Shown: positions 16,174 through 25,752, counted from the stretch's first letter. The stretch: DNA of 40,794 nucleotides from Nitratiruptor sp. (GCA_015494595.1 WGAX01000209.1:1-40794); one strand, 5' to 3'. Program-made: numbers and translations. Notes: a model not told the origin generated them from the sequence alone.

Positions 16174-18016
16174 TTATCGAGCTATTCTCTTGAGATGAAG
16201 TTTTTTCACTCTCTTGGGAAGTTATAGTCACTCTTTTTTGCTTATCTTTAAAAACGACTTTATACCTCTCATAGCCACCCTCTTGCATCACATTTGTAAT
16301 AAACTCCTCTATATTCGGATGTAAAGGGAGTGCCATAGAAGAGGTAAAATGCATATAGAGATGGTTGTGATGCCAATTAATATTCACAGTAGTATCTGGC
16401 AGCTTTAGAGTAAGGGTTTGGCGACGGGGAATTTCAAACTGCTCCCCTACATCTATCAAATCACTCTCGTGAGATTGCAAAAAAGTATCACCAGAGCCAC
16501 TCTGTTTAAAGCTATCTTGATTGTTTTGATTATTGGAGAGTGGAGCTGATGAGAGAGCACTATTTTCTTGTAAAAAGGAAAGTATATGCTCTTGGCTCTC
16601 TCTCTCTTGTAATGAAGGTCTTTTCTCTTCCATGGTAAAACCCTTTAGTTTTTTATTCTCTGGTTGCAATTGCATTCTATGAGGAGTATTTGCCTGTACT
16701 CCTAAATGTCTTTTGTGTGCCAGTCTCTCTTGCGGTTGTATAGGATGAAGGGTATTAATCTGCACTCCTAAATGCTTTTTATGTGCCAGCGTTCTTTGCG
16801 GTTGTATTGGATGCTGCATAGGGGCTTCTACCCCTCTTTTGGAGAAAACTTGATCTCCCAAAAATCTTGGCTGCTCCTCTTTTTTCTTGTTATATACCAA
16901 AGGATCTTGCAGCTTCTCTTGCATTTCACTCTTTTTATGCAACTCTTGTTGCATAGAGAAATCTTCTAAAAACTCCCCACTCTTTTTTGTTACGCTTTTT
17001 TTATCCTTTTGCTCTTCAATTTTAGCCTCTCCAGATAGCTGCAACTCCCTAGCTCTTTTATCATCCACAACTTGCTTTGTAAAATTTTTCTGCACACTTT
17101 CATAATGGAAACTTTTTTCTCTTTTTCCAACTTTACTATCTTCAATCCTTATTACCTCTTTATGCTCCTTGCTATGTACACTATATATTCCGTTTATTTG
17201 TGCAGCTAGTATGTAAGGGGGCATATTTTTGCTATCTTCCTGACCCTTATCTACTCTATTTTCAGGAATTTTTAGGGTATTACTTTTTAGATCTCTTTTT
17301 AGAGAGGGCGTTGGATTGCTTAATACTTTAGCAACTCCAGGATCCTTCTTAGAGAGAAAAAAAGTTTTATTCAACGAGAGTTTGGTTAAAGTGGGTATAA
17401 CTTTTTTGCTTTTTAATGGAGTATGTGCCAAAAGAGGGAGCTTTTTTATGAGTGCTTTTGTTGAGATATTTTTTACTTCTTGATGATGAAGCTCTTTAAA
17501 AGAAGTATTGTGCTTTACTGCAACCTCTTGCAAGGAAAACTGCGTAGGAGGCAAATAATTTTTTTTCTTCTTTTTTATTTTTATGGGTGATAAAAGATCT
17601 ATTTTCTGCTTTGCACTATTTTGGAGTGGAAAAATATCCAAAGAAGAGGAGATACTCTTTTGTAGAGGAGCAAACTTTGCTTTTTTTATGCTAGCTTGTA
17701 CAAAATTATAAGAAGAGCTCTTTTGATCTATCTGCCGTAAAGAGGAGAGATGCCTTTTTTCCTCCCCGTTACCATAATAAAGATGCTTGAGGACAAATGG
17801 AAATTGACTCTTTGCATGAAGCAAAAAGTTGGAGTTTGATACATTCGTAGTCTCAAACTTCGGTGTATAAAGAGCCTTTGGACTAAAGCTCTCTTGTAAA
17901 AAATCTTGTAAAAGTGTAGAAAAGAGGCTCTTTTGTGCTGCCTCTTCTTGAAAGGAGGTTGTAGCTACTGGCATCTTGGTATTAAGGTTTTTTAGCAAAA
18001 AATCAAAAAGAATCAT
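16160..18016 (-). CDS. fliK: Flagellar hook-length control protein FliK
   Basis: This 618-residue protein has a long, low-complexity, K/Q/S-rich ruler region. Near its C-terminus is a hook-length-control domain (about residues 525-600: LTLKLPDTTVNINWHHNHLY, later YERYKVVFKDKQKRVTI). FliK measures the hook and triggers the FlhB switch. The ruler contains two 22-residue tandem repeats (16682-16813). The gene starts 4 bp inside the fliA end (ATGA) and is followed by the periplasmic TPR gene. FliK is poorly conserved; the call rests on the C-terminal domain, size, composition and operon. Confidence 0.85.
   Translation of the reverse strand: MILFDFLLKNLNTKMPVATTSFQEEAAQKSLFSTLLQDFLQESFSPKALYTPKFETTNVSNSNFLLHAKSQFPFVLKHLYYGNGEEKRHLSSLRQIDQKSSSYNFVQASIKKAKFAPLQKSISSSLDIFPLQNSAKQKIDLLSPIKIKKKKKNYLPPTQFSLQEVAVKHNTSFKELHHQEVKNISTKALIKKLPLLAHTPLKSKKVIPTLTKLSLNKTFFLSKKDPGVAKVLSNPTPSLKRDLKSNTLKIPENRVDKGQEDSKNMPPYILAAQINGIYSVHSKEHKEVIRIEDSKVGKREKSFHYESVQKNFTKQVVDDKRARELQLSGEAKIEEQKDKKSVTKKSGEFLEDFSMQQELHKKSEMQEKLQDPLVYNKKKEEQPRFLGDQVFSKRGVEAPMQHPIQPQRTLAHKKHLGVQINTLHPIQPQERLAHKRHLGVQANTPHRMQLQPENKKLKGFTMEEKRPSLQERESQEHILSFLQENSALSSAPLSNNQNNQDSFKQSGSGDTFLQSHESDLIDVGEQFEIPRRQTLTLKLPDTTVNINWHHNHLYMHFTSSMALPLHPNIEEFITNVMQEGGYERYKVVFKDKQKRVTITSQESEKTSSQENSSINVKV
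16682..16813 (-). repeat. 66-bp imperfect tandem repeat inside fliK
   Basis: Two adjacent 66-bp units (16748-16813, then 16682-16747 in reading order) encode 22-residue repeats that each begin HPIQPQ and contain LAHK followed by HLGVQ and NT. The two are identical at 17 of 22 residues. A third, decayed start (HRMQLQ) follows from 16681 downward. They lie in the ruler part of FliK, where repeat number could change molecular length. Confidence 0.9.
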
Positions 18017-18648
18017 AACTGCTCCAAATCTTTTAAAATAGTTTTAAGCTTTTTAATAGCTTGCGACTTTATCTGCGATACTCTAGATTGTGATATACCA
18101 AGCGCAGCTGCAATCTCTTTGGGCTCACGCTCCTCAAAAAAAAACATCTGCAAAGTTTTACGCTCTTTTTCACTCAACTGCTCCATCGCTTCAAAAATCT
18201 TATCGCCAATTTGCGCATTAAGCGCCTGCTCCTCTGGACCAATATCATTACTCACCATTATATCAATCAGACGTAAGGAGCTATCCTCTCCCCCCAACGC
18301 CTTCTCCATACTAATCATTATCGCCAAATTTGACAGAGGAATATCTTTGCCCTCTTCCTTCTCTTTTTTTATCTTTTCTCGCATACTACGAGGCATAATA
18401 TGCAAACTTCTTAGATAATCGAGTATTTCTCCTCTTATCTTAATATAGGCATAGGTTGAAAACTGCGCTTTTGACTCATCAAATTTGTCAATTGCCTTTA
18501 TTAAACCGATAATTCCCGTATTTACAAGCTCATCAAACTCAATACCCGCATCGCGAGGAAGCTTAAAAAATATTTTGGAAGCAACCTTTTTTACCAAAGG
18601 TGTATTATCCAAAATCATCTGCTGTTTTTGCTCTTTACTTATCTTCAT
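18013..18648 (-). CDS. fliA: Flagellar sigma factor FliA (sigma-28)
   Basis: The 211-residue product has sigma-70 family regions 2 (FDELVNTGIIGLIKAIDKFD, then FSTYAYIKIRGEILDYLRS), 3 (MPRSMREK) and 4 (LSEKERKTLQMFFFEEREPK, then GISQSRVSQIKSQAI). FliA transcribes late flagellar and chemotaxis genes. I chose the ATG at 18648, two bases after the flhG stop. A frame extension to 18687 would need a TTG start inside flhG and adds a non-conserved stretch. A sigma-28-like promoter for the che operon is found at 29744-29770. The anti-sigma factor FlgM is not in the window. Confidence 0.96.
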   Translation of the reverse strand: MKISKEQKQQMILDNTPLVKKVASKIFFKLPRDAGIEFDELVNTGIIGLIKAIDKFDESKAQFSTYAYIKIRGEILDYLRSLHIMPRSMREKIKKEKEEGKDIPLSNLAIMISMEKALGGEDSSLRLIDIMVSNDIGPEEQALNAQIGDKIFEAMEQLSEKERKTLQMFFFEEREPKEIAAALGISQSRVSQIKSQAIKKLKTILKDLEQL

Positions 18649-18650
18649 TG

Positions 18651-19496
18651 TTAGCTTTTTCCCATAAAATGAAAAAGTTTTTGCCAAAACCTCTCTTGAC
18701 TTTTTGGCTCAATTTTTAACTCCTCTTTGCAAATTTGGCGTATACTCTTTGTATAGGCATCTTTTGGATAACTCTTTGCTATAAGCTCCTTTTTCTTGAC
18801 CGCTGTTTTCAAGTTATCGGTATAAGGTAATACTCCTAACAGATCCACATCTATATCTAAAAACTTATTGACAGAGATTTGTAACTTGCTAAATGTCAGT
18901 GTACCCTCCTCCCTATCTCTACACATATTCACAACAATTTTGAAGCTCTCATATCCATACATATTATACATCGATTTTATCAGAGCATAAGCATCCATCA
19001 ATGCTGTGGGTTCTGGTGTAGTTATTATATACGATTTACTAGAAGCCCTCAAAAAAGCTGCCACTTTCTCATCGATCCCTGCTCCTGTATCAATAATAAT
19101 ATAGTCATAATTTTTTGATACTGCATCCAACTGCGCAATAACCGTTTGCATAGGCATATCATCCATCTCATAGAGCTCATCCAAACCAGAAAAGCCCAAA
19201 AGCGCATCAAAAGCATACGCTTTTTGAATAATATTTTCAATCCTCTCACCCATAAAAAGATGTTTCATATTCTTTACAGGATCCAAATCCAAAAAGAGAT
19301 GAATATTTGCCATACCTATATCTGCATCTATCAATAGCACCTTTTTTTTAAACTCTTGCGCTAGGATGTAGGAGAAATTGAGAGCAAAATTGGTCTTTCC
19401 TACCCCCCCTTTTCCACTGGCTATGGTAATAAATTTACTATTATGGATCCCATTTTTTGATACTAGCGCTCGTAATCCACTTGCTTGATCAATCAT
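18651..19496 (-). CDS. flhG: Flagellar number regulator FlhG (FleN/YlxH, MinD-like ATPase)
   Basis: This 281-residue protein has the FlhG start IDQASGLRALV and a deviant Walker A GKGGVGKT at about 28-35. It also has LLIDADIGMANIHLFLDL and the Walker B-like YIIIDTGAGID. FlhG limits flagellar number and antagonises FlhF; it belongs to the MinD/ParA class. It overlaps flhF by ATGA. The flhF-flhG-fliA order is that of Campylobacterota and many polar flagellates. Confidence 0.95.
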   Translation of the reverse strand: MIDQASGLRALVSKNGIHNSKFITIASGKGGVGKTNFALNFSYILAQEFKKKVLLIDADIGMANIHLFLDLDPVKNMKHLFMGERIENIIQKAYAFDALLGFSGLDELYEMDDMPMQTVIAQLDAVSKNYDYIIIDTGAGIDEKVAAFLRASSKSYIITTPEPTALMDAYALIKSMYNMYGYESFKIVVNMCRDREEGTLTFSKLQISVNKFLDIDVDLLGVLPYTDNLKTAVKKKELIAKSYPKDAYTKSIRQICKEELKIEPKSQERFWQKLFHFMGKS

Positions 19497-20665
19497 ATAC
19501 TCTCACCTAATATATAGTTGGCAACTCTTTCTGGATTAAGAATGCGTATATCTTCTGGAACTTTTTGTCCTGTACTAATAAATGAAAGAGGAATATTACT
19601 TTTGATAGGAAGATTTAACAAAATTCCGGGCTTATGGGTCTCATCAATTTTTGTAAAAAATATATCATTAATGGGAAAAAAGGTTCTATATCTATTAACA
19701 ATCTCTAACGCTTCCGAATTTTTATAGTTGCAGCTTATGACCAAAGTAATCTCCATAAAGTCACTTCCACTCCCTAAAATCTCCTTCATCTCCCCAAGTC
19801 GCCAGTAATCGTAATGGCTACGTCCCACTGTATCAATAAGCACTACATCTAAGCCGTTAAGATTTTGCAAAGTTTTCTTAAGATTTTTAGAATCTGTAAT
19901 GGCATAAAAAGGGATATTAAGAATATTGGAAAAGGATCGGGCTTGCTGAATAGCGCCTATTTTAAAGGTATCTATACTAATGACAGCAATTTTGAGTTTT
20001 TGATTAATAACCAGCTCTGAAGCAATTTTAAAAAGATTTGTAGTTTTGCCTACTCCTGTGGGACCGACAAAAGCAATCACTTTAAAAGAGCCCTTTTGAA
20101 TCTTTAAAGGTCCTTTAAATCTAATCTTTTTCTCTATTGCATTTACTAATGCCTCTTTAAAAAAGGAGGTATTAAGATCAAATTTATTGGCATCTATATC
20201 AAAACCGCAAGACTCCTTTACAAGTTGCTTGGCAATTTTGGGATCCACATCCTTTTTTAATAGAAGTTTTATTAAATCAAGAGCATCCCCTGTAAATTCT
20301 GTAAACTCCTTAGCGAAATCCAAAGGAGTCTGAATAGAGGTATGAGGAGGAAGCTCTGGTGTATTACCACTCTTTTCAAGAATAGCTTTTTTAAGAGGCT
20401 CGATCTTTTTATCAATCATCTCCTCAATTTTCTCTAAAAAGCGATCAATCTCTTCGCTTTTCTCCTCCTTTGCCAAAATATCTAAAAAACCCTCATCTGG
20501 ATCAGGTACTTGAATAAAGAGTGAATACTTCTTCTTTTTTAAAAATGGAAGAACTCCTGTCTCATTGACCTCATAACTTATAATTTTAACATCCTCACCA
20601 TACTCTTTTTTTGCTTGAATAATAAGCTCATCAAGGTCATTTCCCTCATACTTAATTATTTCCAT
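19493..20665 (-). CDS. flhF: Flagellar placement GTPase FlhF (SRP-type)
   Basis: The 390-residue product has an N-terminal basic/acidic region (FlhF B domain), then NG-type GTPase motifs: P-loop GPTGVGKT at about 201-208, VISIDTFKIGAIQQA, DVVLIDTVGRS and FTKIDET. FlhF directs the polar site of assembly. I take ATG 20665 as start; the codon before it is TTG. It overlaps the flhA end by 14 bp. Confidence 0.96.
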   Translation of the reverse strand: MEIIKYEGNDLDELIIQAKKEYGEDVKIISYEVNETGVLPFLKKKKYSLFIQVPDPDEGFLDILAKEEKSEEIDRFLEKIEEMIDKKIEPLKKAILEKSGNTPELPPHTSIQTPLDFAKEFTEFTGDALDLIKLLLKKDVDPKIAKQLVKESCGFDIDANKFDLNTSFFKEALVNAIEKKIRFKGPLKIQKGSFKVIAFVGPTGVGKTTNLFKIASELVINQKLKIAVISIDTFKIGAIQQARSFSNILNIPFYAITDSKNLKKTLQNLNGLDVVLIDTVGRSHYDYWRLGEMKEILGSGSDFMEITLVISCNYKNSEALEIVNRYRTFFPINDIFFTKIDETHKPGILLNLPIKSNIPLSFISTGQKVPEDIRILNPERVANYILGESI

Positions 20666-22736
20666 CAAACTCTACCTTGGCAATTATATTCAATTTTGTT
20701 TTGGGCTCAATCTCATTATAAGAGAGTACCGCTACATTGGACAAATAGGGCTCTAGCAATTTATAAACATATCTTCGTACATTTGTGGAGGTTAGCAAGA
20801 CTGGCGTTCTTTGATGCACGATAAATTTTTCTAAATTACTATTAATTTGCACTATAAATTTTTGTAGCTTCACAGGATCTAAAGGAGGAAGATTACCGTT
20901 GTACTCTTTTATCTTCTCATACAGATACTCTTCACTCCTATTTCCCAGCGTCATTGCATACAGCACTCCATCTTTTACATACAAAGAGGTAATAAGCCGA
21001 GAAAGGGACTCCCTGACTAACTCCGTTAAAATATCTGTATCGGTGGTTTTATGCACATTATCTGATAACGACTCAATAATTGTCAATAAATCTTTTATAG
21101 GGATATGCTCTTTGAGAAGATTTTGCAAAACTCTATGCAAAATAGAGTAGCTTACCTGCTCAGGTACCAACTCTTTTACGATAGGATAGCGTTTTGCCAA
21201 AGCCTCTACAAGCTCTTTTGTCTCACTTCTGCCAAGAATCTCATAAGAGTGCGCCTTGATAACTTCAGAAAGATGCGTAATGATAACGGTAGGAATATCC
21301 ACTACCGTGTATCCTAATATCTTAGCCTGCTCCTTTTTACTCTCATCGATCCAGTAAGCTTTGAGACCAAATGTTGGCTCTGTCGTCTCTATACCATCAA
21401 TTTTCCCCTTGCTGCTTCCTGTATCAATTGCTAAAAATTTTCCTGGATAGACCTCTCCTCGCGCCACCTCTACCCCGCGAATCAATATGCGATACTCACC
21501 AGAGCCCAGCTCTAAATTATCTTTGATATGAATAAGAGGGATAATAATACCCAGATCCTTGCTCAACTGTTTTCGCAATGATTTAATACGCTTAATCGTC
21601 TCTCCTCCCTGTCCCTCATCTACTAAAGGGATCAGTCCATAGCCTATCTCAAAGGCGATTGTCTCAGGCTGCACAACAAAATCCTCTTCCTCCTCTTCAC
21701 TCTCTTGAAGGATCTCTTGTGCTTTTTGCTCCGCCTCTTTTGTCTCTTTACGATGCAGCTCTATTTGCATCATATATGCAGTCAACGCCAACAAAGAAGC
21801 TAAAATAGTAAAAGGCACAAAAGGCATCCCGGGTACTAATCCCATTACCAACAGCGCCCCTGCACTCATATAAAGTGCCTTAGGATACCCAGTAAGCTGT
21901 GCAAAGATCTCTTTTCCAAGATTCTCCTCAGAGACTGCTCTTGTAACCATCAAACCGGCAGCCGTGGAGGTGATAAGAGAGGGGATCTGGCTTACTAATC
22001 CATCACCAACCGTTAAAATTGTAAAATTTGCAGTAGCTGTAGCAAGATCCATATGGTGTTGTGCCATTCCTATTGCAATACCCCCTATAATATTGATAAG
22101 TGTAATAATAATTCCTGCTACAGCATCACCACGAATAAATTTGCTCGCTCCATCCATCGCTCCATAAAAATCTGCCTCTTTGGCAATCTCTTCTCTTCTT
22201 CTTCGTGCCTCCTCCTCATCAATCAATCCAGCACTTAAATCGGCATCAATCGCCATCTGCTTTCCAGGCATCGCATCAAGGGTAAACCGTGCTCCTACTT
22301 CACTAATACGCTCTGTTCCTTTGGTAATCACAATAAAATTTATCGTTACAAGTACTACAAAAACAATAATTCCTACAATATAGTTTCCCCCCACCACATA
22401 CTGTCCAAAACTCTCTATTAGCTTTCCTGCAGCATCTGGCCCTTCGTGACCATGTAAAAGGATTCTTCTAGTGGTTGCAACATTCAAAGAGAGTCTAAAA
22501 AGTGTAGCAATCAAAAGAAGGGAGGGAAAAGCAGAAATTTGCAAAGGATTAGTCACATATACAGAAGCCATTAACATTACCATAGAAAGGGTAATAGAGG
22601 TCGTTAAGAGAAGATCCAGCAAAAAAGGGGGTACTGGTAGTACCATTGAGCCAAGTATTGCCAATATTAAAACGACAACAATGGCATCCGAATGCTTATT
22701 AATCTTTGTAAAAACGAGCTCTAACGCCTTACTCAT
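20652..22736 (-). CDS. flhA: Flagellar export gate platform protein FlhA
   Basis: This 694-residue protein has about eight membrane helices in the first 330 residues. The FlhA signature ATLFRLSLNVATTRRILLHG is followed by the FHIPEP-type loop (RISEVGARFTLDAMPGKQMA, then DADLSAGLIDEEEARRRR). The C-terminal cytoplasmic ring domain is complete. FlhA forms the nonameric platform that receives chaperone-substrate pairs and uses the proton-motive force. The length is standard. It overlaps the rod-binding gene by ATGA. Confidence 0.98.
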   Translation of the reverse strand: MSKALELVFTKINKHSDAIVVVLILAILGSMVLPVPPFLLDLLLTTSITLSMVMLMASVYVTNPLQISAFPSLLLIATLFRLSLNVATTRRILLHGHEGPDAAGKLIESFGQYVVGGNYIVGIIVFVVLVTINFIVITKGTERISEVGARFTLDAMPGKQMAIDADLSAGLIDEEEARRRREEIAKEADFYGAMDGASKFIRGDAVAGIIITLINIIGGIAIGMAQHHMDLATATANFTILTVGDGLVSQIPSLITSTAAGLMVTRAVSEENLGKEIFAQLTGYPKALYMSAGALLVMGLVPGMPFVPFTILASLLALTAYMMQIELHRKETKEAEQKAQEILQESEEEEEDFVVQPETIAFEIGYGLIPLVDEGQGGETIKRIKSLRKQLSKDLGIIIPLIHIKDNLELGSGEYRILIRGVEVARGEVYPGKFLAIDTGSSKGKIDGIETTEPTFGLKAYWIDESKKEQAKILGYTVVDIPTVIITHLSEVIKAHSYEILGRSETKELVEALAKRYPIVKELVPEQVSYSILHRVLQNLLKEHIPIKDLLTIIESLSDNVHKTTDTDILTELVRESLSRLITSLYVKDGVLYAMTLGNRSEEYLYEKIKEYNGNLPPLDPVKLQKFIVQINSNLEKFIVHQRTPVLLTSTNVRRYVYKLLEPYLSNVAVLSYNEIEPKTKLNIIAKVEFDGNN

Positions 22737-23011
22737 CGACTCTGCTTTTCATACTCTTTAACAGCCTTTTGGATATACTCTTTGAGCCCTAGCTGATCAC
22801 TTTGCGTAATCGTTTTTGCTAATTGCATATCTACCAAATCGAGATAGAGCCTTGAGGCAAAAGAGTTACTCATTAAAGGGGCGGTAGGTAAACTTTTGCG
22901 CACCTCTTTTAAAAAAAGATGTACAAACTCCTCCTCCACCGCTTCACTTGCTCTATTTAAAGTTTTAATTTGTGAAAGTTGGGCAAGATCCCAATAGCTC
23001 TGTATCTGCAT
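22733..23011 (-). CDS. flgJ: Rod-binding protein, FlgJ N-terminal domain only
   Basis: The 92-residue product matches the rod-binding domain of FlgJ: ASEAVEEEFVHLFLKEVRKS and a C-terminal LYLDLVDMQLAKTITQSDQLG. It acts as a rod cap or scaffold in the periplasm. The muramidase domain of E. coli FlgJ is absent, so a separate wall hydrolase would be needed. I take ATG 23011 as start; the preceding in-frame codon is GTG. It lies directly after flgI (8-bp gap) and overlaps flhA. Confidence 0.9.
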   Translation of the reverse strand: MQIQSYWDLAQLSQIKTLNRASEAVEEEFVHLFLKEVRKSLPTAPLMSNSFASRLYLDLVDMQLAKTITQSDQLGLKEYIQKAVKEYEKQSR

Positions 23012-23019
23012 CACTCTTC

Positions 23020-24144
23020 CTACATTATGATTATTTTTGCGTGCAACTTCCCAGCTTTTTTGATCGCTTCAATAATAGCGATCAAATCTCTTGGCGATAC
23101 ACCCAAATCATTAAGAGCTTTTACAAGATCTCTTAAAGAGGGTGAGTTTATGGGAAAAATTCTACCATTTTCCTCTTCTACCGTTGTAGTAACTTTTTGC
23201 GTCTTTACTGTCTTTCCACCGCTAAGAGGATTTGGTTGGGAGACTTGAGGCTTCTTTTGGACAGTCACATAAATATTGCCATGGGAGATATATACAGGGG
23301 TGTCAATTTTTATATCACCACTCATAACAACAGTCCCTGTACGCTCATAAATCACAATCTTAGGCTCATTTACAGTTTTAACAGGAAGATTAAGAATAGA
23401 AGAGATAAATTTCACTTTATCTGGCATTGTGGTAGCAGGGAAAAAAACCTTAATGCTCGATGCATCTTCAGCATAGGCTAGCGTATCTTTAAAATGGTTA
23501 TTGATGGTATCTACTATATTTTTGGCCAGCTCAAAGCTTGGATGTTTGAGGGTAAGTGTGACAAACTTTTGTGCATCAAAACTGTAAGGAAGGTCTCGCT
23601 CTATAATTGCCCCATTGGGGATAATGCCCGTGGTAGTAAAGTTTTTGCTAACTTTGCCTCCCCTATTGGATTCTGTATAGCCTCCTCCTGTGGAGACTGG
23701 ACCTTGAGCAAAAGCATATATCTTTTTATCGGGACCAAAAAGGGGAGTGCGAATTAAAACACCATTGCCTATATCTTTTGCATCCCCCATCGAAGAGACT
23801 GTCACATCTACCACCATCCCACTCTTTGCAAAAGGGGGGAGTTTTGCTGTTACTATAACTGCTGCTGCATTTTTAGTCTTTACATCCTTTGGATTGATAT
23901 GGATCCCCATCTTTTTGAGCATATTAGCAATACTTAAAAGGGTAAATTTCGTTGTGGTACCATCTCCACTCCCCTGCAATCCAACCACAATACCATAACC
24001 TGTAAGGTAGTTCTCTCTAACGCCTAAAACATTAACCTCATCACCAATCTTTACTTCAACCGCTATAAGATCGAGAAAAAATATCGCTAGAAGGAGAAAT
24101 ATACGAAGCAAGAGACTACCCCTCTTTATGCACTCTATTTGCAT
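23020..24144 (-). CDS. flgI: Flagellar P-ring protein FlgI
   Basis: This 374-residue protein has an N-terminal hydrophobic signal sequence (LLLRIFLLLAIFFLDLIA). FlgI motifs follow: RENYLTGYGIVVGLQGSGDG, VTVSSMGDAKDIGNGVLIRT and a C-terminal LRDLVKALNDLGVSPRDLIA. It forms the periplasmic P-ring. The ATG at 24144 has no clear ribosome-binding site. A TTG 11 codons later is preceded by AGAGGGG and would give a shorter signal peptide, so the start is uncertain. Confidence 0.96.
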   Translation of the reverse strand: MQIECIKRGSLLLRIFLLLAIFFLDLIAVEVKIGDEVNVLGVRENYLTGYGIVVGLQGSGDGTTTKFTLLSIANMLKKMGIHINPKDVKTKNAAAVIVTAKLPPFAKSGMVVDVTVSSMGDAKDIGNGVLIRTPLFGPDKKIYAFAQGPVSTGGGYTESNRGGKVSKNFTTTGIIPNGAIIERDLPYSFDAQKFVTLTLKHPSFELAKNIVDTINNHFKDTLAYAEDASSIKVFFPATTMPDKVKFISSILNLPVKTVNEPKIVIYERTGTVVMSGDIKIDTPVYISHGNIYVTVQKKPQVSQPNPLSGGKTVKTQKVTTTVEEENGRIFPINSPSLRDLVKALNDLGVSPRDLIAIIEAIKKAGKLHAKIIIM

Positions 24145-24157
24145 TGAATTCTTTTAT

Positions 24158-24168
24158 ATTATATTATA
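24158..24168 (-). promoter_or_regulatory. AT-rich spacer with double TATAAT before flgI
   Basis: On the minus strand the 25-bp gap between flgH and flgI contains two overlapping TATAAT hexamers (24163-24168 and 24158-24163). No -35 is recognisable and the leader would be only about 10 bases. This may be a weak internal promoter or simply AT-rich spacer. Confidence 0.25.
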
Positions 24169-24169
24169 A

Positions 24170-24850
24170 CTAAAAAGGCCAGATTTTCATAATGAAGTTA
24201 GCAAGCCAACCTGGTTTTTGGGTAGTATTTAAAAAGCCCTTTCCATTATACTCTACATACATATCAGAAATTTTGGAAGAGTCTATAGTATTATCTGGAG
24301 TAATATCTTGAGGATGAATAATACCAGAGATTTTGAGATATTGGGTATCGTTATTGATTTTGAGATACTTTGCTCCCACTATAAAAAGATTGCCATTTGG
24401 ATAGACCTTAATCACCCTTGCACTAATTTTTGCCAATAGCCTTGCACTCCTATTGGTCCCCCCTTTGCCCTGAAAAGCATTAGTACTTTGTTGATTAAAT
24501 CCCACAAGTGTCTCCCTTTTTGCTACCTTTTTATCCATAACTGTAGGAGCTGGGACAGCAAGATTGAGTTTATTAGTACGCTGTGCTTTGGTATTTGTAG
24601 AGCCTGTACCTCGTAAATTTTCATTAATAAGAATTGTTACTATATCTCCTACATTATATGCCTTTGCATCGCTAACCAAGTTATCATAACCCGTATACAA
24701 AGAGCCTGGTGCTTGATATTTTGGCTTTGGCATAAGTCTTTGTTTAGGGGTAAATTTTGGTGGAGTTGTGGAGACAAGCTCTTTTTGAGCACATCCGGTT
24801 GCAAATATCAGTATACAAACTGCACAACACCATTTGAGACAACTCTGCAT
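24170..24850 (-). CDS. flgH: Flagellar L-ring lipoprotein FlgH
   Basis: This 226-residue protein has a lipoprotein signal with lipobox FATGC (lipidated Cys20). FlgH motifs are DAKAYNVGDIVTILINENLRG and the C-terminal ISGIIHPQDITPDNTIDSSK. It forms the outer-membrane L-ring. The start lies 43 bp inside flgA; AAGG about eight bases before ATG 24850 and the perfect lipobox support it. Confidence 0.95.
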   Translation of the reverse strand: MQSCLKWCCAVCILIFATGCAQKELVSTTPPKFTPKQRLMPKPKYQAPGSLYTGYDNLVSDAKAYNVGDIVTILINENLRGTGSTNTKAQRTNKLNLAVPAPTVMDKKVAKRETLVGFNQQSTNAFQGKGGTNRSARLLAKISARVIKVYPNGNLFIVGAKYLKINNDTQYLKISGIIHPQDITPDNTIDSSKISDMYVEYNGKGFLNTTQKPGWLANFIMKIWPF

Positions 24851-25752
24851 CGAAGTACCTTATTTGAAGATATGTTTTTGACTCGTATTATATCACCTAC
24901 TCTTCCATTTTGCAGAGCCAAACCTAAAAGCTCAATAGTAATAGCACCCCTTTTATAAACAATTTTGACACTCTTTCTTCTTTTTACTTCATAATTTGGC
25001 TCTACCATATAGCGCTTAATTACTTGATTGATCTTAATTGCCCGTTTTGCTACTGCACCAACGACTTGCAAAGGAGTAAGATACTCTTGAGCCGAATTTC
25101 TTAAACGAACTCTCTTTTTTGCAATAGCCTGGGGCTCAATGATCTCTCCCTTTGCAATATCCCTTTTTGCCACGGCTGCATCAATAAAACGCTGTAAAAA
25201 AAGAGTAGCCCTAAGACTCTTTACTCTTTTTTTACCATCAAAAATTGTAACTTTTAGATAGAGATGATAAAAACTCTCAGAGGTTGGCACTATATGCAAG
25301 TGATAACTGCCGCTTTGCAAAGGCATACTCTTAAAAGAGAGAGCAACTTTCTCTATAGCTACATCTTTATATCTTCTCTTCACAAACTGCTCTATAGCCT
25401 TTAAAAGCATTGCTCTAGTAATCTCGCTGGCTCTGCTCTCTATTTTCACCAAAGAGCCAACTATGCTAACCTTTTGTATATCAATTAGATTATTTTTGAG
25501 AATCTTCTCTATCTCTGCCTTGTTAATAACCCCATCACTTCGAGACTCTGCATCAATTGGCAAAGAGGAGAGAAATGCAGCAATATGAGAATTGGAATCT
25601 TCAATCTTGGCAATATCTGACAACAGGAGTTTAGGCTTATTGATAACACTCTCTTGTAAAATAATCCTACTTTGCGCTATCAAAGTGGCAGCTAAAAAAG
25701 CTACAAAGAGTAGCTTAAGACTTAAGGTTTGCAACAGTTCGCAGCATCTCAT
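24808..25752 (-). CDS. flgA: P-ring assembly chaperone FlgA
   Basis: This 314-residue protein has a signal peptide (LKLLFVAFLAATLIAQS) and a C-terminal SAF-type FlgA domain (AKRDIAKGEIIEPQAIAKKR, then QVVGAVAKRAIKINQVI, then GRVGDIIRVKN). FlgA is a periplasmic chaperone for FlgI. The gene starts 38 bp inside flgG and ends 43 bp inside flgH, the tightest overlaps in the operon. It sits beside its client gene pair flgH-flgI. Confidence 0.93.
   Translation of the reverse strand: MRCCELLQTLSLKLLFVAFLAATLIAQSRIILQESVINKPKLLLSDIAKIEDSNSHIAAFLSSLPIDAESRSDGVINKAEIEKILKNNLIDIQKVSIVGSLVKIESRASEITRAMLLKAIEQFVKRRYKDVAIEKVALSFKSMPLQSGSYHLHIVPTSESFYHLYLKVTIFDGKKRVKSLRATLFLQRFIDAAVAKRDIAKGEIIEPQAIAKKRVRLRNSAQEYLTPLQVVGAVAKRAIKINQVIKRYMVEPNYEVKRRKSVKIVYKRGAITIELLGLALQNGRVGDIIRVKNISSNKVLRCRVVSNGVVQFVY

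Noticed and set aside
18649-18687. Longer fliA start at 18687
   Set aside because: It would use TTG inside flhG and adds 13 residues without family similarity; ATG 18648 directly follows the flhG stop.
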